Source of the DNA: Oceanobacillus sojae
Lineage (GTDB): Bacteria; Bacillota; Bacilli; Bacillales; Amphibacillaceae
NCBI RefSeq assembly: GCF_900162665.1
Contig: NZ_LT727813.1
Coordinates: 526,214 to 590,213, forward strand
DNA length: 64,000 nucleotides
Direction: 5' to 3'
Shown: piece by piece, positions 27,695 to 35,916 of the stretch
Layout of the letters: every line of letters starts with the position of its first letter
How positions within the stretch are numbered: the stretch's first letter is position 1
Notes under the pieces: model-generated
The model's input: the letters and a program-made list of their open reading frames with translations, nothing else
What the model was told of the DNA's origin: nothing
Databases searched by the model: none
Translations under genes and position numbers: made by a program

Positions 27695-28744
27695 TTATTC
27701 TGCAAATCTATTCTTTCCATGATAACGGTCATAATGAACATCGTCTGAAACAAGGTAATTATAAATATCGTCTACGATTTCAATACCCTCTTTATCATAC
27801 TTTGCACTTCTTAATCCTGCGCGTTCTCCAGGATAATAAATTTCTCCAAAGCCTTCTGCCGCCGGTTGTGCTTTTAATTCATCAAGCATTGTTGAGATCT
27901 GTTTCTTAAATGCATCTAAATCGGTAAAGTATGCCGGATTGATTACAATGTGAATCTGGCCTAAATCCCGGCCTTTGGTCAAATCTTGATACATGGACGA
28001 TACATGGACACCATGAGGCACTCCAAGGAGGCTTCCTGATAGAATATCCACCATCATCATCAATCCGTATCCTTTTGGTCCTGCAATAGGAACAAGTGCA
28101 TGCACATCTCTTGCATTCGTTGTCGGTTTGCCGGTCGCATCCACTGCCCATGTGTCTGGAATGGATGCATCTTTACTTCTTGCATCCAGCACCTTTCCCC
28201 AAGCCTGAACAGTTGTCGCCATATCAAATGTAATCATGCGCTCATCTGAAGATGGTGCGCTGAATGCAATCGGGTTCGTTCCAAAGTATGGTTCAGTACC
28301 TCCAAACGGGACCACCATAGGATCAGACTGACACATGCTTATACCAACCATATCTTGTTCTGCTGCCATTTCAACAAAATAACCCAGCGCCCCGCTGTGT
28401 GAAATATGCTTCATCCCCACTACAGCAATACCAGATGCTTTTGCCATCTCTATTGCTTTTTCCATCGCTTGTTTTGCAGCCTGATGACCGGGACCATTGT
28501 CTCCGTCAAAAACGGCAGATGCAGGTCCTGTCTGTTCAAACGTGTAATTCGGGTTTGCTGTAATACCGCCTTTTGCAATTCGTTCTGCGTAGTATTCCAC
28601 ACGTACAGCTCCATGAGAATGAATACCCCGGTAATCAGCGAATGTCAATACATCAGAAACATCATGTGCTGCTCCTTCATTTAATCCGGCTTTTATAAAC
28701 TTTTGCTTCATTAAATCAAACAATTCCTGCTTAGATACACGCAT
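27695..28744 (-). CDS. allD: Ureidoglycolate dehydrogenase-like oxidoreductase, second copy
   Basis: A 349-aa member of the LDH2/malate-lactate dehydrogenase type-2 family. AllD oxidises (S)-ureidoglycolate to oxalurate with NAD(P). Motifs: RGIHSHGAVR, the catalytic-His loop ISHSGALGYF, MVVPFGGTEPYFGTNPIAF, ATTVQAWGK and PKGYGLMMMVDIL. The ATG at 28744 has GGGAG seven bases upstream; the ORF-initial ATG 21 bases earlier overlaps that RBS region. It is a paralogue of the preceding gene and carries an extra C-terminal tail (DDVHYDRYHGKNRFAE). The two may differ in cofactor or substrate. Confidence 0.88.
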   Translation of the reverse strand: MRVSKQELFDLMKQKFIKAGLNEGAAHDVSDVLTFADYRGIHSHGAVRVEYYAERIAKGGITANPNYTFEQTGPASAVFDGDNGPGHQAAKQAMEKAIEMAKASGIAVVGMKHISHSGALGYFVEMAAEQDMVGISMCQSDPMVVPFGGTEPYFGTNPIAFSAPSSDERMITFDMATTVQAWGKVLDARSKDASIPDTWAVDATGKPTTNARDVHALVPIAGPKGYGLMMMVDILSGSLLGVPHGVHVSSMYQDLTKGRDLGQIHIVINPAYFTDLDAFKKQISTMLDELKAQPAAEGFGEIYYPGERAGLRSAKYDKEGIEIVDDIYNYLVSDDVHYDRYHGKNRFAE

Positions 28745-28769
28745 CTGATTACTCCCTTTCATCAAATGA

Positions 28770-29798
28770 TCAGTAAATCTTGTCAGACTCTAAATAATCA
28801 AAAATATCCTTTGTAACGGGAATGCCTGTCTCTTTGTACTGCTTCATTACATCATTTTGAATTTCACCTGGGTAATACACTTTGTCAAACCCTTCAGCAG
28901 GCGGATTATCATGCAATTCTTCAACCATTTGAGATATGTTTTCAAGAAATTGCTCTTTACCTCCAAAATATTCAGGGTTAATCACAATTTGAAATTGGCC
29001 TAAACGACGATACTCTGTTAAATCCTTATACATGGAAGTAACATGTTTGCCAAATGGCAAGCCAAGTAAACTCCCTGCCAGAATATCCACCATCATCATT
29101 AACCCATACCCTTTAGGTCCTGCTACTGGCAATAGGGCGTTTACCTTAAACGGATCCGTTGTAGGTGACCCACTTTTATCCACTGCCCATGTATCCGGGA
29201 TAGACTTGTGCTTGCTTCTTGCATCTAGAATCTTCCCCCAGGCTTGTACCGTTGTTGCCATGTCAAAGACAATTGGATCACCATCTTTTCTCGGAGCTCC
29301 AAAAGCAATAGGATTTGTACCAAAGTATGGTTCGGAACCGCCAAATGGCACCACCATAGGGTCCGATTGACATACTGTTATGGATACCATACCTTCTAAT
29401 GCAGCTTGACGTGCATAGTAGCCGATTGCACCGCTATGACCCATTTCTTTAATACCAACAACACCAATACCGGATGTTTTCGCCAGTTCAATTGCTTCTT
29501 TCGTTGCCTGATAGCTTACATAATGCCCTGCTGCATTATCTCCGTGATAAATTCCCGATGCCGGACCTGTTTTTTCAAACCTTAAATTCGGTGTCAGGTT
29601 AAAGCCGCCTTTTGACACACGCTCAGAATAGTATTGCATTCTTACAGCACCATGAGAATGGATACCCCGTTCATCTGCAAAAATGAGTAGGTCCGCAGTT
29701 TTATCCGCATGATTTTCTGGCAGCCCGGCCTTCACTAATTTATCTTTCATTAGCTGCCGGAGACGATCACGTTCTACATACACTAATGGTTCACTCAT
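28770..29798 (-). CDS. allD: Ureidoglycolate dehydrogenase-like oxidoreductase, first copy
   Basis: A 342-aa LDH2-type dehydrogenase with RGIHSHGAVR, MGHSGAIGYY, MVVPFGGSEPYFGTNPIAF, TTVQAWGKILDARSK and PKGYGLMMMVDIL. It is expected to oxidise (S)-ureidoglycolate to oxalurate. It follows allE after 15 bases and precedes the second copy by 25 bases. It lacks the second copy's C-terminal tail and instead has a short N-terminal extension (MSEPLVYVERD). RBS AGAGGGG. Which copy is the true ureidoglycolate dehydrogenase cannot be read from the sequence. Confidence 0.9.
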   Translation of the reverse strand: MSEPLVYVERDRLRQLMKDKLVKAGLPENHADKTADLLIFADERGIHSHGAVRMQYYSERVSKGGFNLTPNLRFEKTGPASGIYHGDNAAGHYVSYQATKEAIELAKTSGIGVVGIKEMGHSGAIGYYARQAALEGMVSITVCQSDPMVVPFGGSEPYFGTNPIAFGAPRKDGDPIVFDMATTVQAWGKILDARSKHKSIPDTWAVDKSGSPTTDPFKVNALLPVAGPKGYGLMMMVDILAGSLLGLPFGKHVTSMYKDLTEYRRLGQFQIVINPEYFGGKEQFLENISQMVEELHDNPPAEGFDKVYYPGEIQNDVMKQYKETGIPVTKDIFDYLESDKIY

Positions 29799-29813
29799 AA
29801 AACTTGCCCCTCT

Positions 29814-30602
29814 TTATATATTAATATCTCTATTCGCATCCTTAGAGTAAATATAGGCGAATGGTTCATCCAGACCAATTGCATAGGTAGCCTGCGGTGC
29901 ATAAGCACCCATAAAAATATAATCACCTTTATCAACTGGCATCCATTCATTGTCCAGATTATACATTCCGCGTCCACTTAATACATAGGCGCCGTGCTCC
30001 TGAACATGTGTCTCAATGTAACCGTGTGAAGCTCCCGGTTTAAAGGAGAGAATATGAATGTTCATGTCATATGCGATATCTTTTGGCAATAAATCCTGAA
30101 TTAATACTTCTTTCATACCTTCGTAAGCTTCTTGTTTAATTTCATTCACATTGCCGGCAACAATCTCCGGTGTATGCCCTTCAAGCGGCTGATAACGTTT
30201 TTTATATAGAAATAATCGGCTATCCTCGCCATTATTACTATTTTCAAATGTCAACTGTAAGTGTGGAGGTACATATAAATAGCCGCCTTCTGTTAATTCA
30301 TATTTTTTCTCATCCACGAAAGCGTTGATTTTACCATATTCGACATAGACAAATGATTGAACTCCATCACCAGCAAAACCAGTTTTATTTCCACCCTGAT
30401 TTTTAACTGTTACCAAATAATCTACAAACCGTGCACCTAAACGTGGAGAGCCCAAAATGGTTATATCACAATCTTCAAAGCCGGGTACAACATTATTAAC
30501 CAGACCATCCGGCGTAATTAACGCATAATTATCTTTTTTAATTACAGAACGTGTTTCTAACAATCCTTCTCTGTATCCTTGATTATGATTCAAATAACTC
30601 AA
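29814..30602 (-). CDS. allE: (S)-ureidoglycine aminohydrolase
   Basis: A 262-aa bicupin that releases ammonia from (S)-ureidoglycine to give (S)-ureidoglycolate, preserving chirality. The C-terminal cupin has the metal-site cluster [18 protein letters not shown] (Glu, His, His, Gln pattern as in AllE/YlbA), and the N-terminal cupin includes [14 protein letters not shown]. The start is TTG with AAAGGAGA upstream; no ATG fits. It lies between allC and the two allD genes, matching the order of the steps. Confidence 0.92.
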   Translation of the reverse strand: MSYLNHNQGYREGLLETRSVIKKDNYALITPDGLVNNVVPGFEDCDITILGSPRLGARFVDYLVTVKNQGGNKTGFAGDGVQSFVYVEYGKINAFVDEKKYELTEGGYLYVPPHLQLTFENSNNGEDSRLFLYKKRYQPLEGHTPEIVAGNVNEIKQEAYEGMKEVLIQDLLPKDIAYDMNIHILSFKPGASHGYIETHVQEHGAYVLSGRGMYNLDNEWMPVDKGDYIFMGAYAPQATYAIGLDEPFAYIYSKDANRDINI

Positions 30603-30629
30603 AAGTATCTCTCCTTTTTTCCTATTTTA

Positions 30630-31859
30630 TTATTCTTTATAAGCTAATTCATACAGTACATCTTTCAGTACTTCAATGCCTTTTACAAGATCTTTTACTT
30701 CCGTTTCTTCATTGGTGTTGTGGCTGATTCCGGCAATAGAAGGCACAAACAACATTGCTGTAGGAACAAAATCTGCAAAAATTTGTGAATCATGACCAGC
30801 TCCAGACGGCATGACTTTATAGGCATCCCCTACATTTTTCTTGGCTGCCTGTTCAACAATATTTATAATTTTTTCATCCATTAATGTCGGTGCTTCATCC
30901 ATCCACAAATTAATGTCATAAGTCATATCGTTTGCTTCTGCCACTGACTTGATTTTTTCTTCTATTTCTTTTGAAAAATCATTTAAAGCCTGCTGATCAA
31001 TATGACGGCAATCTACGGAAAAAGTAATTTCTCCCGGAACAACATTTACAGTGTTTGGAACTGGAGTAACATGACCAAACGTTAATACAAGAGGCTCTCC
31101 GATTTCTCTGGCCCGCTTTATCAAATCCGTAACAATTTCACTATATGCTACAACTGTATCTCGGCGTAATGACATTGGCGTTGTACCGGCATGATTTGCT
31201 TCGCCCTTTAAATTGATTGTATAACGTTTTTGACCCACAATTCCGTTTACTACACCAATTGTTTTATGCTCTGTCTCTAATACTTTTCCTTGTTCGATAT
31301 GCACTTCTACAAATGCTTTAATGTCATCACGGACGTTGTCATCTTGACGATAATCAAAACCAGATTCGTGCATCGCATCTTCAAATTTAATACCGTCTGC
31401 ATCTTCTATCGTTTCAACATCCGCTTTTTTAGCTAAATTAAAGAAGTTTTTGCTTCCCCAAAAAGTATATGGGAACCGGCTTCCTTCTTCTTCTGCAAGT
31501 GATAATACTTCCAATGTCCGTAGCGGCTGACCGTATTTTTCTTTTAAATATTTTACTGCAATCAATGCAGATAAAATACCGAATTGTCCATCCAGATGAC
31601 CGCCTTCGACAACTGTATCAATATGTGAACCTGTTAAAATCGTCTCATCAGAATATTTACTTCCGACAAGGCGTCCTGATAAGTTACCGACATCATCAAA
31701 GCTTACTTCCAAGCCTTCTTCTTTAAAGGTCGATTCCAATTCACGAACTGCATCATTCCATTCCGGTGAATATAACAGTCGAGTAATACCACCTTGTTCC
31801 AAACCGCCAAAACTTGTAAATTTCTTATCTAGCGCTTCAAAGGTTGATTGAATATCCAT
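30630..31859 (-). CDS. allC: Allantoate amidohydrolase
   Basis: A 409-aa M20-family metal-dependent hydrolase that converts allantoate to (S)-ureidoglycine, CO2 and ammonia. Metal ligands appear in TGSHIDTVVEGGHLDGQFG (His and Asp) and SLAEEEGSRFP (Glu pair), with the dimerisation-domain motif HIEQGKVLE and the C-terminal PSGAGHDSQ metal-site His. It is the first gene of the minus-strand ureide operon, with RBS GGGAGTG. Carbamoyl-beta-alanine or hydantoinase-type amidohydrolases are relatives, but the flanking allE and allD decide for allantoate. N-carbamoyl amino acid activity is the only realistic alternative. Confidence 0.92.
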   Translation of the reverse strand: MDIQSTFEALDKKFTSFGGLEQGGITRLLYSPEWNDAVRELESTFKEEGLEVSFDDVGNLSGRLVGSKYSDETILTGSHIDTVVEGGHLDGQFGILSALIAVKYLKEKYGQPLRTLEVLSLAEEEGSRFPYTFWGSKNFFNLAKKADVETIEDADGIKFEDAMHESGFDYRQDDNVRDDIKAFVEVHIEQGKVLETEHKTIGVVNGIVGQKRYTINLKGEANHAGTTPMSLRRDTVVAYSEIVTDLIKRAREIGEPLVLTFGHVTPVPNTVNVVPGEITFSVDCRHIDQQALNDFSKEIEEKIKSVAEANDMTYDINLWMDEAPTLMDEKIINIVEQAAKKNVGDAYKVMPSGAGHDSQIFADFVPTAMLFVPSIAGISHNTNEETEVKDLVKGIEVLKDVLYELAYKE

Positions 31860-32643
31860 TCCCTGTTCACTCCCTTTTTCTTATTAATTTCATTATAAAA
31901 TTCTAGCCGCAACCATTCATTGACATAAACAACAATTATATTAGAACGTTTTATGCACTATCAACAAATAACCTTTTAATCAACATATACTATCTGAATA
32001 TTGAAGCAAATAAAAATAGGTTCTCCATCATTTAGGGAATCAAGCTTCTGTACTGTAGCCATTATAGTATGAGTCACCGAGATTAATCTTACCCTTCAAA
32101 AAGGCGGTTCAATCATGTTTAGAAGCAAAAAGGCAGTATCACTTTTCTTCAGCATCTTCTTTAAGAAAAACCAGGAAAATCACTTGGTCTTTAAAATACT
32201 GGTGTTCTTGCCAAGAAGATGTCCGCTGCGACGTTGTTCCGCGGGGCGAGTAATCGCAATGGTTGGCGGTGGGGCGAGTAATCGCAGCCCCAGCCCCAGC
32301 CTCAGGAAGTCGCTTTCCGCAGGCAACTTCTCATTCCAAGAAAAGTATAAATACAGCCCTCATCCGTCCTGCAAAAAATGAAGTGCGGATGAATTTCTTT
32401 GTTCAAGCAACTAGAGCATGGTATCCTTATTATAACCTCGCTTTTCCAAAAAAAACGCAAATCACGTTGCATATTTTGACCATTTGCAACCATAATAACC
32501 CCCTTTAATCAAAGGGTTATATATAATAATCTTCAAAGGCTGCATACAATCAAAATTGCAGGCTGTGCTTGTAATATCTGACATACTTAATTTTCATATT
32601 ATCTTCTGTTAACATAACTGAAAAAATAGGGAGGCAGCCTTTT
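31860..32643. other. Divergent regulatory region between allC operon and pucR, with repeat remnants
   Basis: About 780 bases with no convincing gene. A TATAAT lies near 31894-31899 on the minus strand without a good -35, suggesting an activated promoter for the allC operon. The segment 32215-32345 is GC-richer and carries GGGGCGAGTAATCGCA twice (32243-32258 and 32271-32286), near-identical to a 16-mer in the repeat at 19181. No B. subtilis-type PucR box (TTGGTTAA core) was found. Short ORFs in the repeat look fortuitous. Confidence 0.55.
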
Positions 32644-34260
32644 ATGGCAACATTGAAAGAAATACTATCTGTATTACAATTTTCAGATTTAACATTGCTG
32701 AATAATCAGGGCGATCTGGAGAGAGAGGTGAGAATGGTTGACATTACTGAAACACCTGATATCAAGGATTTCACAACACCATACTCTTTTATCGTAACAA
32801 CCGGGATGAATTACAAGGATGACCAAGCTGGGTTAATCAGCCTTATCAGCGAGCTAAACGATATACAAGTTGCAGGTTTAGGAATCAAGCTATCCCGTTT
32901 TTTGAAAAGATTGGATGATGAAGTCATAGAGTTTGCAAACAAATTAAAGTTTCCAATCATTGAAATCCCTGACAGCTGGAATTTAGGATCTATTACGCAT
33001 CATATATCATCATTTATTTTGGATGAAGAAACAGAAAAATTACATTTTGCTTTAAATATTCAACAAGAATTAAACGCTATGCTTATGCAGGGGCTTGATT
33101 TAAATATGATGATTGAACGTTTAAGTAGAATTATAAAAGTTCCGGTAATGCTGTTAAATTCTTTTCACCATGTGGAATCGTTGAGCAATCACTTTCACCA
33201 GCATTCCGAACAGGTTCAAAAAAATCTAAATTATTTCAGAAGATATTTAAACTCAGAAAAAAACAACTCCAATCATAATACAGATTTTCAGGAGGAGTAC
33301 GCCATTTTTAAGGTTCCGGCATTTAAATATTTTCCGTATTACCTTATGGTTTCAAATATAAAAACGCTGAACTATCCGATTAGCTTATTAACAATCGAAC
33401 AGGCAGTTAATACACTCAGTTTAGCAATTTACAAAAATAGTAAGATTAAAGAAGCTGAACAGGAGGATGTGAATCATTTTTTCTCATCACTCATGTCTGA
33501 AAATCCCGATAATCTCAGTTCACTATCGCAACATATGGATCTTCTAAAAAAATATTATATTCAACCTTCCAAGTTTTATCAGGTGGTTACTTGTGCAATC
33601 GATAAAGAACAGCATATAGAAAATAGTGTCTATTTAAATGAAAGGTATCAAATGACATTTGAGTGGTTAACACATAAGCTTACAGCGATTGACCCTTCTA
33701 TCAGCATTTATATGTCTCAGAGGAAGCGCAGATTTACAATACTTTTCCAAGCAAAGCATCAGTATTATTTAGAATACTGTAAGTATATCCAAAAAGAATA
33801 TCATTTATTTTTTAATAGTTCCCTTTCATTCGGTATCGGAAATGAGGTTACTGAACTTTCTCAGCTGCCGCTGTCCTATTTTGAAGCGAATGAAGCTTAT
33901 GATAATAAATATGACCAGGGTGAAAATGAATTTATCGAATTTTATAAGTCCAAAAGTGTGGAAGAATTATTACAGCTGATTCCAGCAAGTAAATTAAAAC
34001 CATTTATTATGTATACACTAGGTTCTTTAGCTTATCCGCAAACAACGAAGGAAAAGGAACTAAGGTATACGTTAAATGTTTATATGGCAAATCAATGTGA
34101 TCTCACAAAAACGTCAGAAGAAATTTTTATCCATCGTAATACAGTAAAATACCGCATTAAAAAATGCGAAGAGATATTAGGTCAATCTGTAGAATCTCCT
34201 GATGCATCATTAGCCATTCGGTTAGCATTATTCGCCTTAGAAAAAGTAACTTTAAAATAA
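32644..34260 (+). CDS. pucR: PucR-family purine catabolism regulator
   Basis: A 538-aa regulator. The N-terminal PucR domain (about 1-125) includes VDITETPDIKDFTTPYSFIVTTG and PIIEIPDSW. The middle region is a GGDEF-like/CdaR-type sensor. The C-terminal HTH_30 motif (about 480-530) reads YMANQCDLTKTSEEIFIHRNTVKYRIKK in overlapping parts. B. subtilis PucR activates the purine-degradation genes in response to allantoin or allantoate. Here it is divergent from the allC operon, so it very likely controls it. RBS GGGAGG. Its 5' leader and its terminator share a complementary 11-mer (see findings). Confidence 0.9.
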   Translation: MATLKEILSVLQFSDLTLLNNQGDLEREVRMVDITETPDIKDFTTPYSFIVTTGMNYKDDQAGLISLISELNDIQVAGLGIKLSRFLKRLDDEVIEFANKLKFPIIEIPDSWNLGSITHHISSFILDEETEKLHFALNIQQELNAMLMQGLDLNMMIERLSRIIKVPVMLLNSFHHVESLSNHFHQHSEQVQKNLNYFRRYLNSEKNNSNHNTDFQEEYAIFKVPAFKYFPYYLMVSNIKTLNYPISLLTIEQAVNTLSLAIYKNSKIKEAEQEDVNHFFSSLMSENPDNLSSLSQHMDLLKKYYIQPSKFYQVVTCAIDKEQHIENSVYLNERYQMTFEWLTHKLTAIDPSISIYMSQRKRRFTILFQAKHQYYLEYCKYIQKEYHLFFNSSLSFGIGNEVTELSQLPLSYFEANEAYDNKYDQGENEFIEFYKSKSVEELLQLIPASKLKPFIMYTLGSLAYPQTTKEKELRYTLNVYMANQCDLTKTSEEIFIHRNTVKYRIKKCEEILGQSVESPDASLAIRLALFALEKVTLK

Positions 34261-34294
34261 AAAATAGGCTGCCTCCTCGACAGCCTATTTTTTA
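34259..34294. terminator. Bidirectional terminator between pucR and MFS gene
   Basis: The stem AAAATAGGCTG/CAGCCTATTTT encloses a nine-base loop (CCTCCTCGA), with T-runs on both strands. It is shared by convergent genes. Confidence 0.88.
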
Positions 34295-34296
34295 TT

Positions 34297-35550
34297 TTAT
34301 AATTCGTTCGCAGGTGTTTTTTTCTGTCTCAACATAACCACAAGGAAAAATAACACTGCTGCTAGAGCAAGCAGGATAGTTGCAATATAGAATGCTAATA
34401 CTTGTGAGCCTGCTACGTCACCAATATAGCCTGTAAGCGCTGGTGCAATAACGGATGAACTCATTCCAAAGAAGTTAAAAAGAGTCAATGCTCTTGCCAC
34501 TTTATCCCCTGAAACGGAATCAGACACATAGGTTATTAACACCGGATCAATGGCAAGCTTACCTAATAAACCATATAGAATAAGCGCTACATAAAGCACT
34601 GGCGGATTTGGTGCAAAAACAGTTAAACCAATCGTTACAGAGGCGGCGATTAATAGTAATAAAATTAAACGCAGACGCATATGTGCATTTTTATCAATAT
34701 ATTTAGTAAATAACAAAGCACCAGGTACGGCAGTGACTGCAACTAACGCAGCTACATATCCTACTGAACCTTGATCAAAACCTTTTTCTGAAACAAGGAA
34801 GGACGGCAGCCAGGTTACAATCATGTAATAGCCGTAACACGTTGCAAAATATACAAAATATATAACTAATTGCTTTGGAGCAAATAAACTTTCAGAGGAA
34901 GTATTTGCACTTTGTGCAGCCTCTTTCTTTTCTTCAACTTCGTCTTCCTTGTTGACGGATACTTTATCTTGCTTAATAAACAGCATAAATACAAATGTTA
35001 CAGCAACGATAATAATAGCAGTTATAAATAGAGTATAGTTCCATTGAATTTGGAGACCCCCTACCAAGACAGAGGAACCGATCAAACCAATGATCATCCC
35101 TAATGCCGAACCACTATTTATAATCGCATTAGCAAAGCTTTTTTTATCTTTTGGTGTATGTTTGGCTGACAATGAAAAGGCAGCACCATAGTAAGATCCA
35201 GTTGAAATACCTGCTATTAAAGACCCCAGGTATACTTGCATAATTGTTGAACTTGTACCGATTATAACGGCTGCAATCGCAAAAGCAATAAATGCAGGAA
35301 CCAATACCCTTTTTTGTCCAAATTTATCAACCAGTATCCCTGATGGAATCTGCATTCCCGTATAAGCAAAGAAATAAACAGAAGCCACAAGTCCCATCTG
35401 TGTACCGGTAACATCTCCCAGAGACTCCTGAATTTGTGGATATATTGGTGTAAGAATTGTACGATAAATCCAAATAGCAACCCAACCTAAACACAATGCA
35501 ACAATAATTTTCTTGTAATAATTCGGGTCAGATTTAATTGTTTTGTCCAT
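34297..35550 (-). CDS. MFS transporter of the ureide island, second copy
   Basis: A 417-aa major facilitator, 12 helices, with motif A LVDKFGQKRVLVPA and a long charged loop between halves (KQDKVSVNKEDEVEEKKEAAQ). It is paralogous to the carrier at 21359. The start is uncertain: ATG at 35550 is used here, while a GTG at 35562 lies only two bases from the GGGGAG sequence; both spacings are unusual. It is convergent with pucR. Together with its paralogue it brackets the ureide operon, so one may import the ureide and the other export an end product. Confidence 0.8.
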   Translation of the reverse strand: MDKTIKSDPNYYKKIIVALCLGWVAIWIYRTILTPIYPQIQESLGDVTGTQMGLVASVYFFAYTGMQIPSGILVDKFGQKRVLVPAFIAFAIAAVIIGTSSTIMQVYLGSLIAGISTGSYYGAAFSLSAKHTPKDKKSFANAIINSGSALGMIIGLIGSSVLVGGLQIQWNYTLFITAIIIVAVTFVFMLFIKQDKVSVNKEDEVEEKKEAAQSANTSSESLFAPKQLVIYFVYFATCYGYYMIVTWLPSFLVSEKGFDQGSVGYVAALVAVTAVPGALLFTKYIDKNAHMRLRLILLLLIAASVTIGLTVFAPNPPVLYVALILYGLLGKLAIDPVLITYVSDSVSGDKVARALTLFNFFGMSSSVIAPALTGYIGDVAGSQVLAFYIATILLALAAVLFFLVVMLRQKKTPANEL

Positions 35551-35916
35551 GATATAAGACACGCTCCCCTTTTATTAATTAAATATATTTTCTTCTTAAT
35601 TTAAATTGTAGGTCATAAGCAGATAAATAACATTGTTCACTTTTAACAAAAACGAAAGTAACATTACACATTTTAGACAAAAGATATCTTATTGCCTCAA
35701 CTTTCGCATCTGAGAATAAGCATCTATACCTTATCCTCAGAATTAGATGAACCTTTATAAGTATGTTCCAAAAGCTGCTGCTTTATCACTAAAACTTAAG
35801 AATTACCATTATAAATTCATTTACAAGGGAGCGTATCGTTTATTGACTGATTTTTTCAAATTTAGCATTTTCTAAGAGCTGACTTCAGTAACAAATGAAC
35901 CTTTAAACTGGTTTAA
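35551..35916. other. Intergenic region with one hairpin
   Basis: No gene seen. CTGAGAATAAG and CTTATCCTCAG (35711-35740) form an imperfect hairpin without a T-run. An adjacent CAACTTTCGCA is the reverse complement of TGCGAAAGTTG near 19444, possibly another short repeat motif. Confidence 0.4.

Noticed and set aside
32115-32508. Two short plus-strand ORFs in the allC-pucR gap
   Set aside because: They run through the GC-rich repeat block, have low-complexity translations and overlap each other in different frames; no credible protein.
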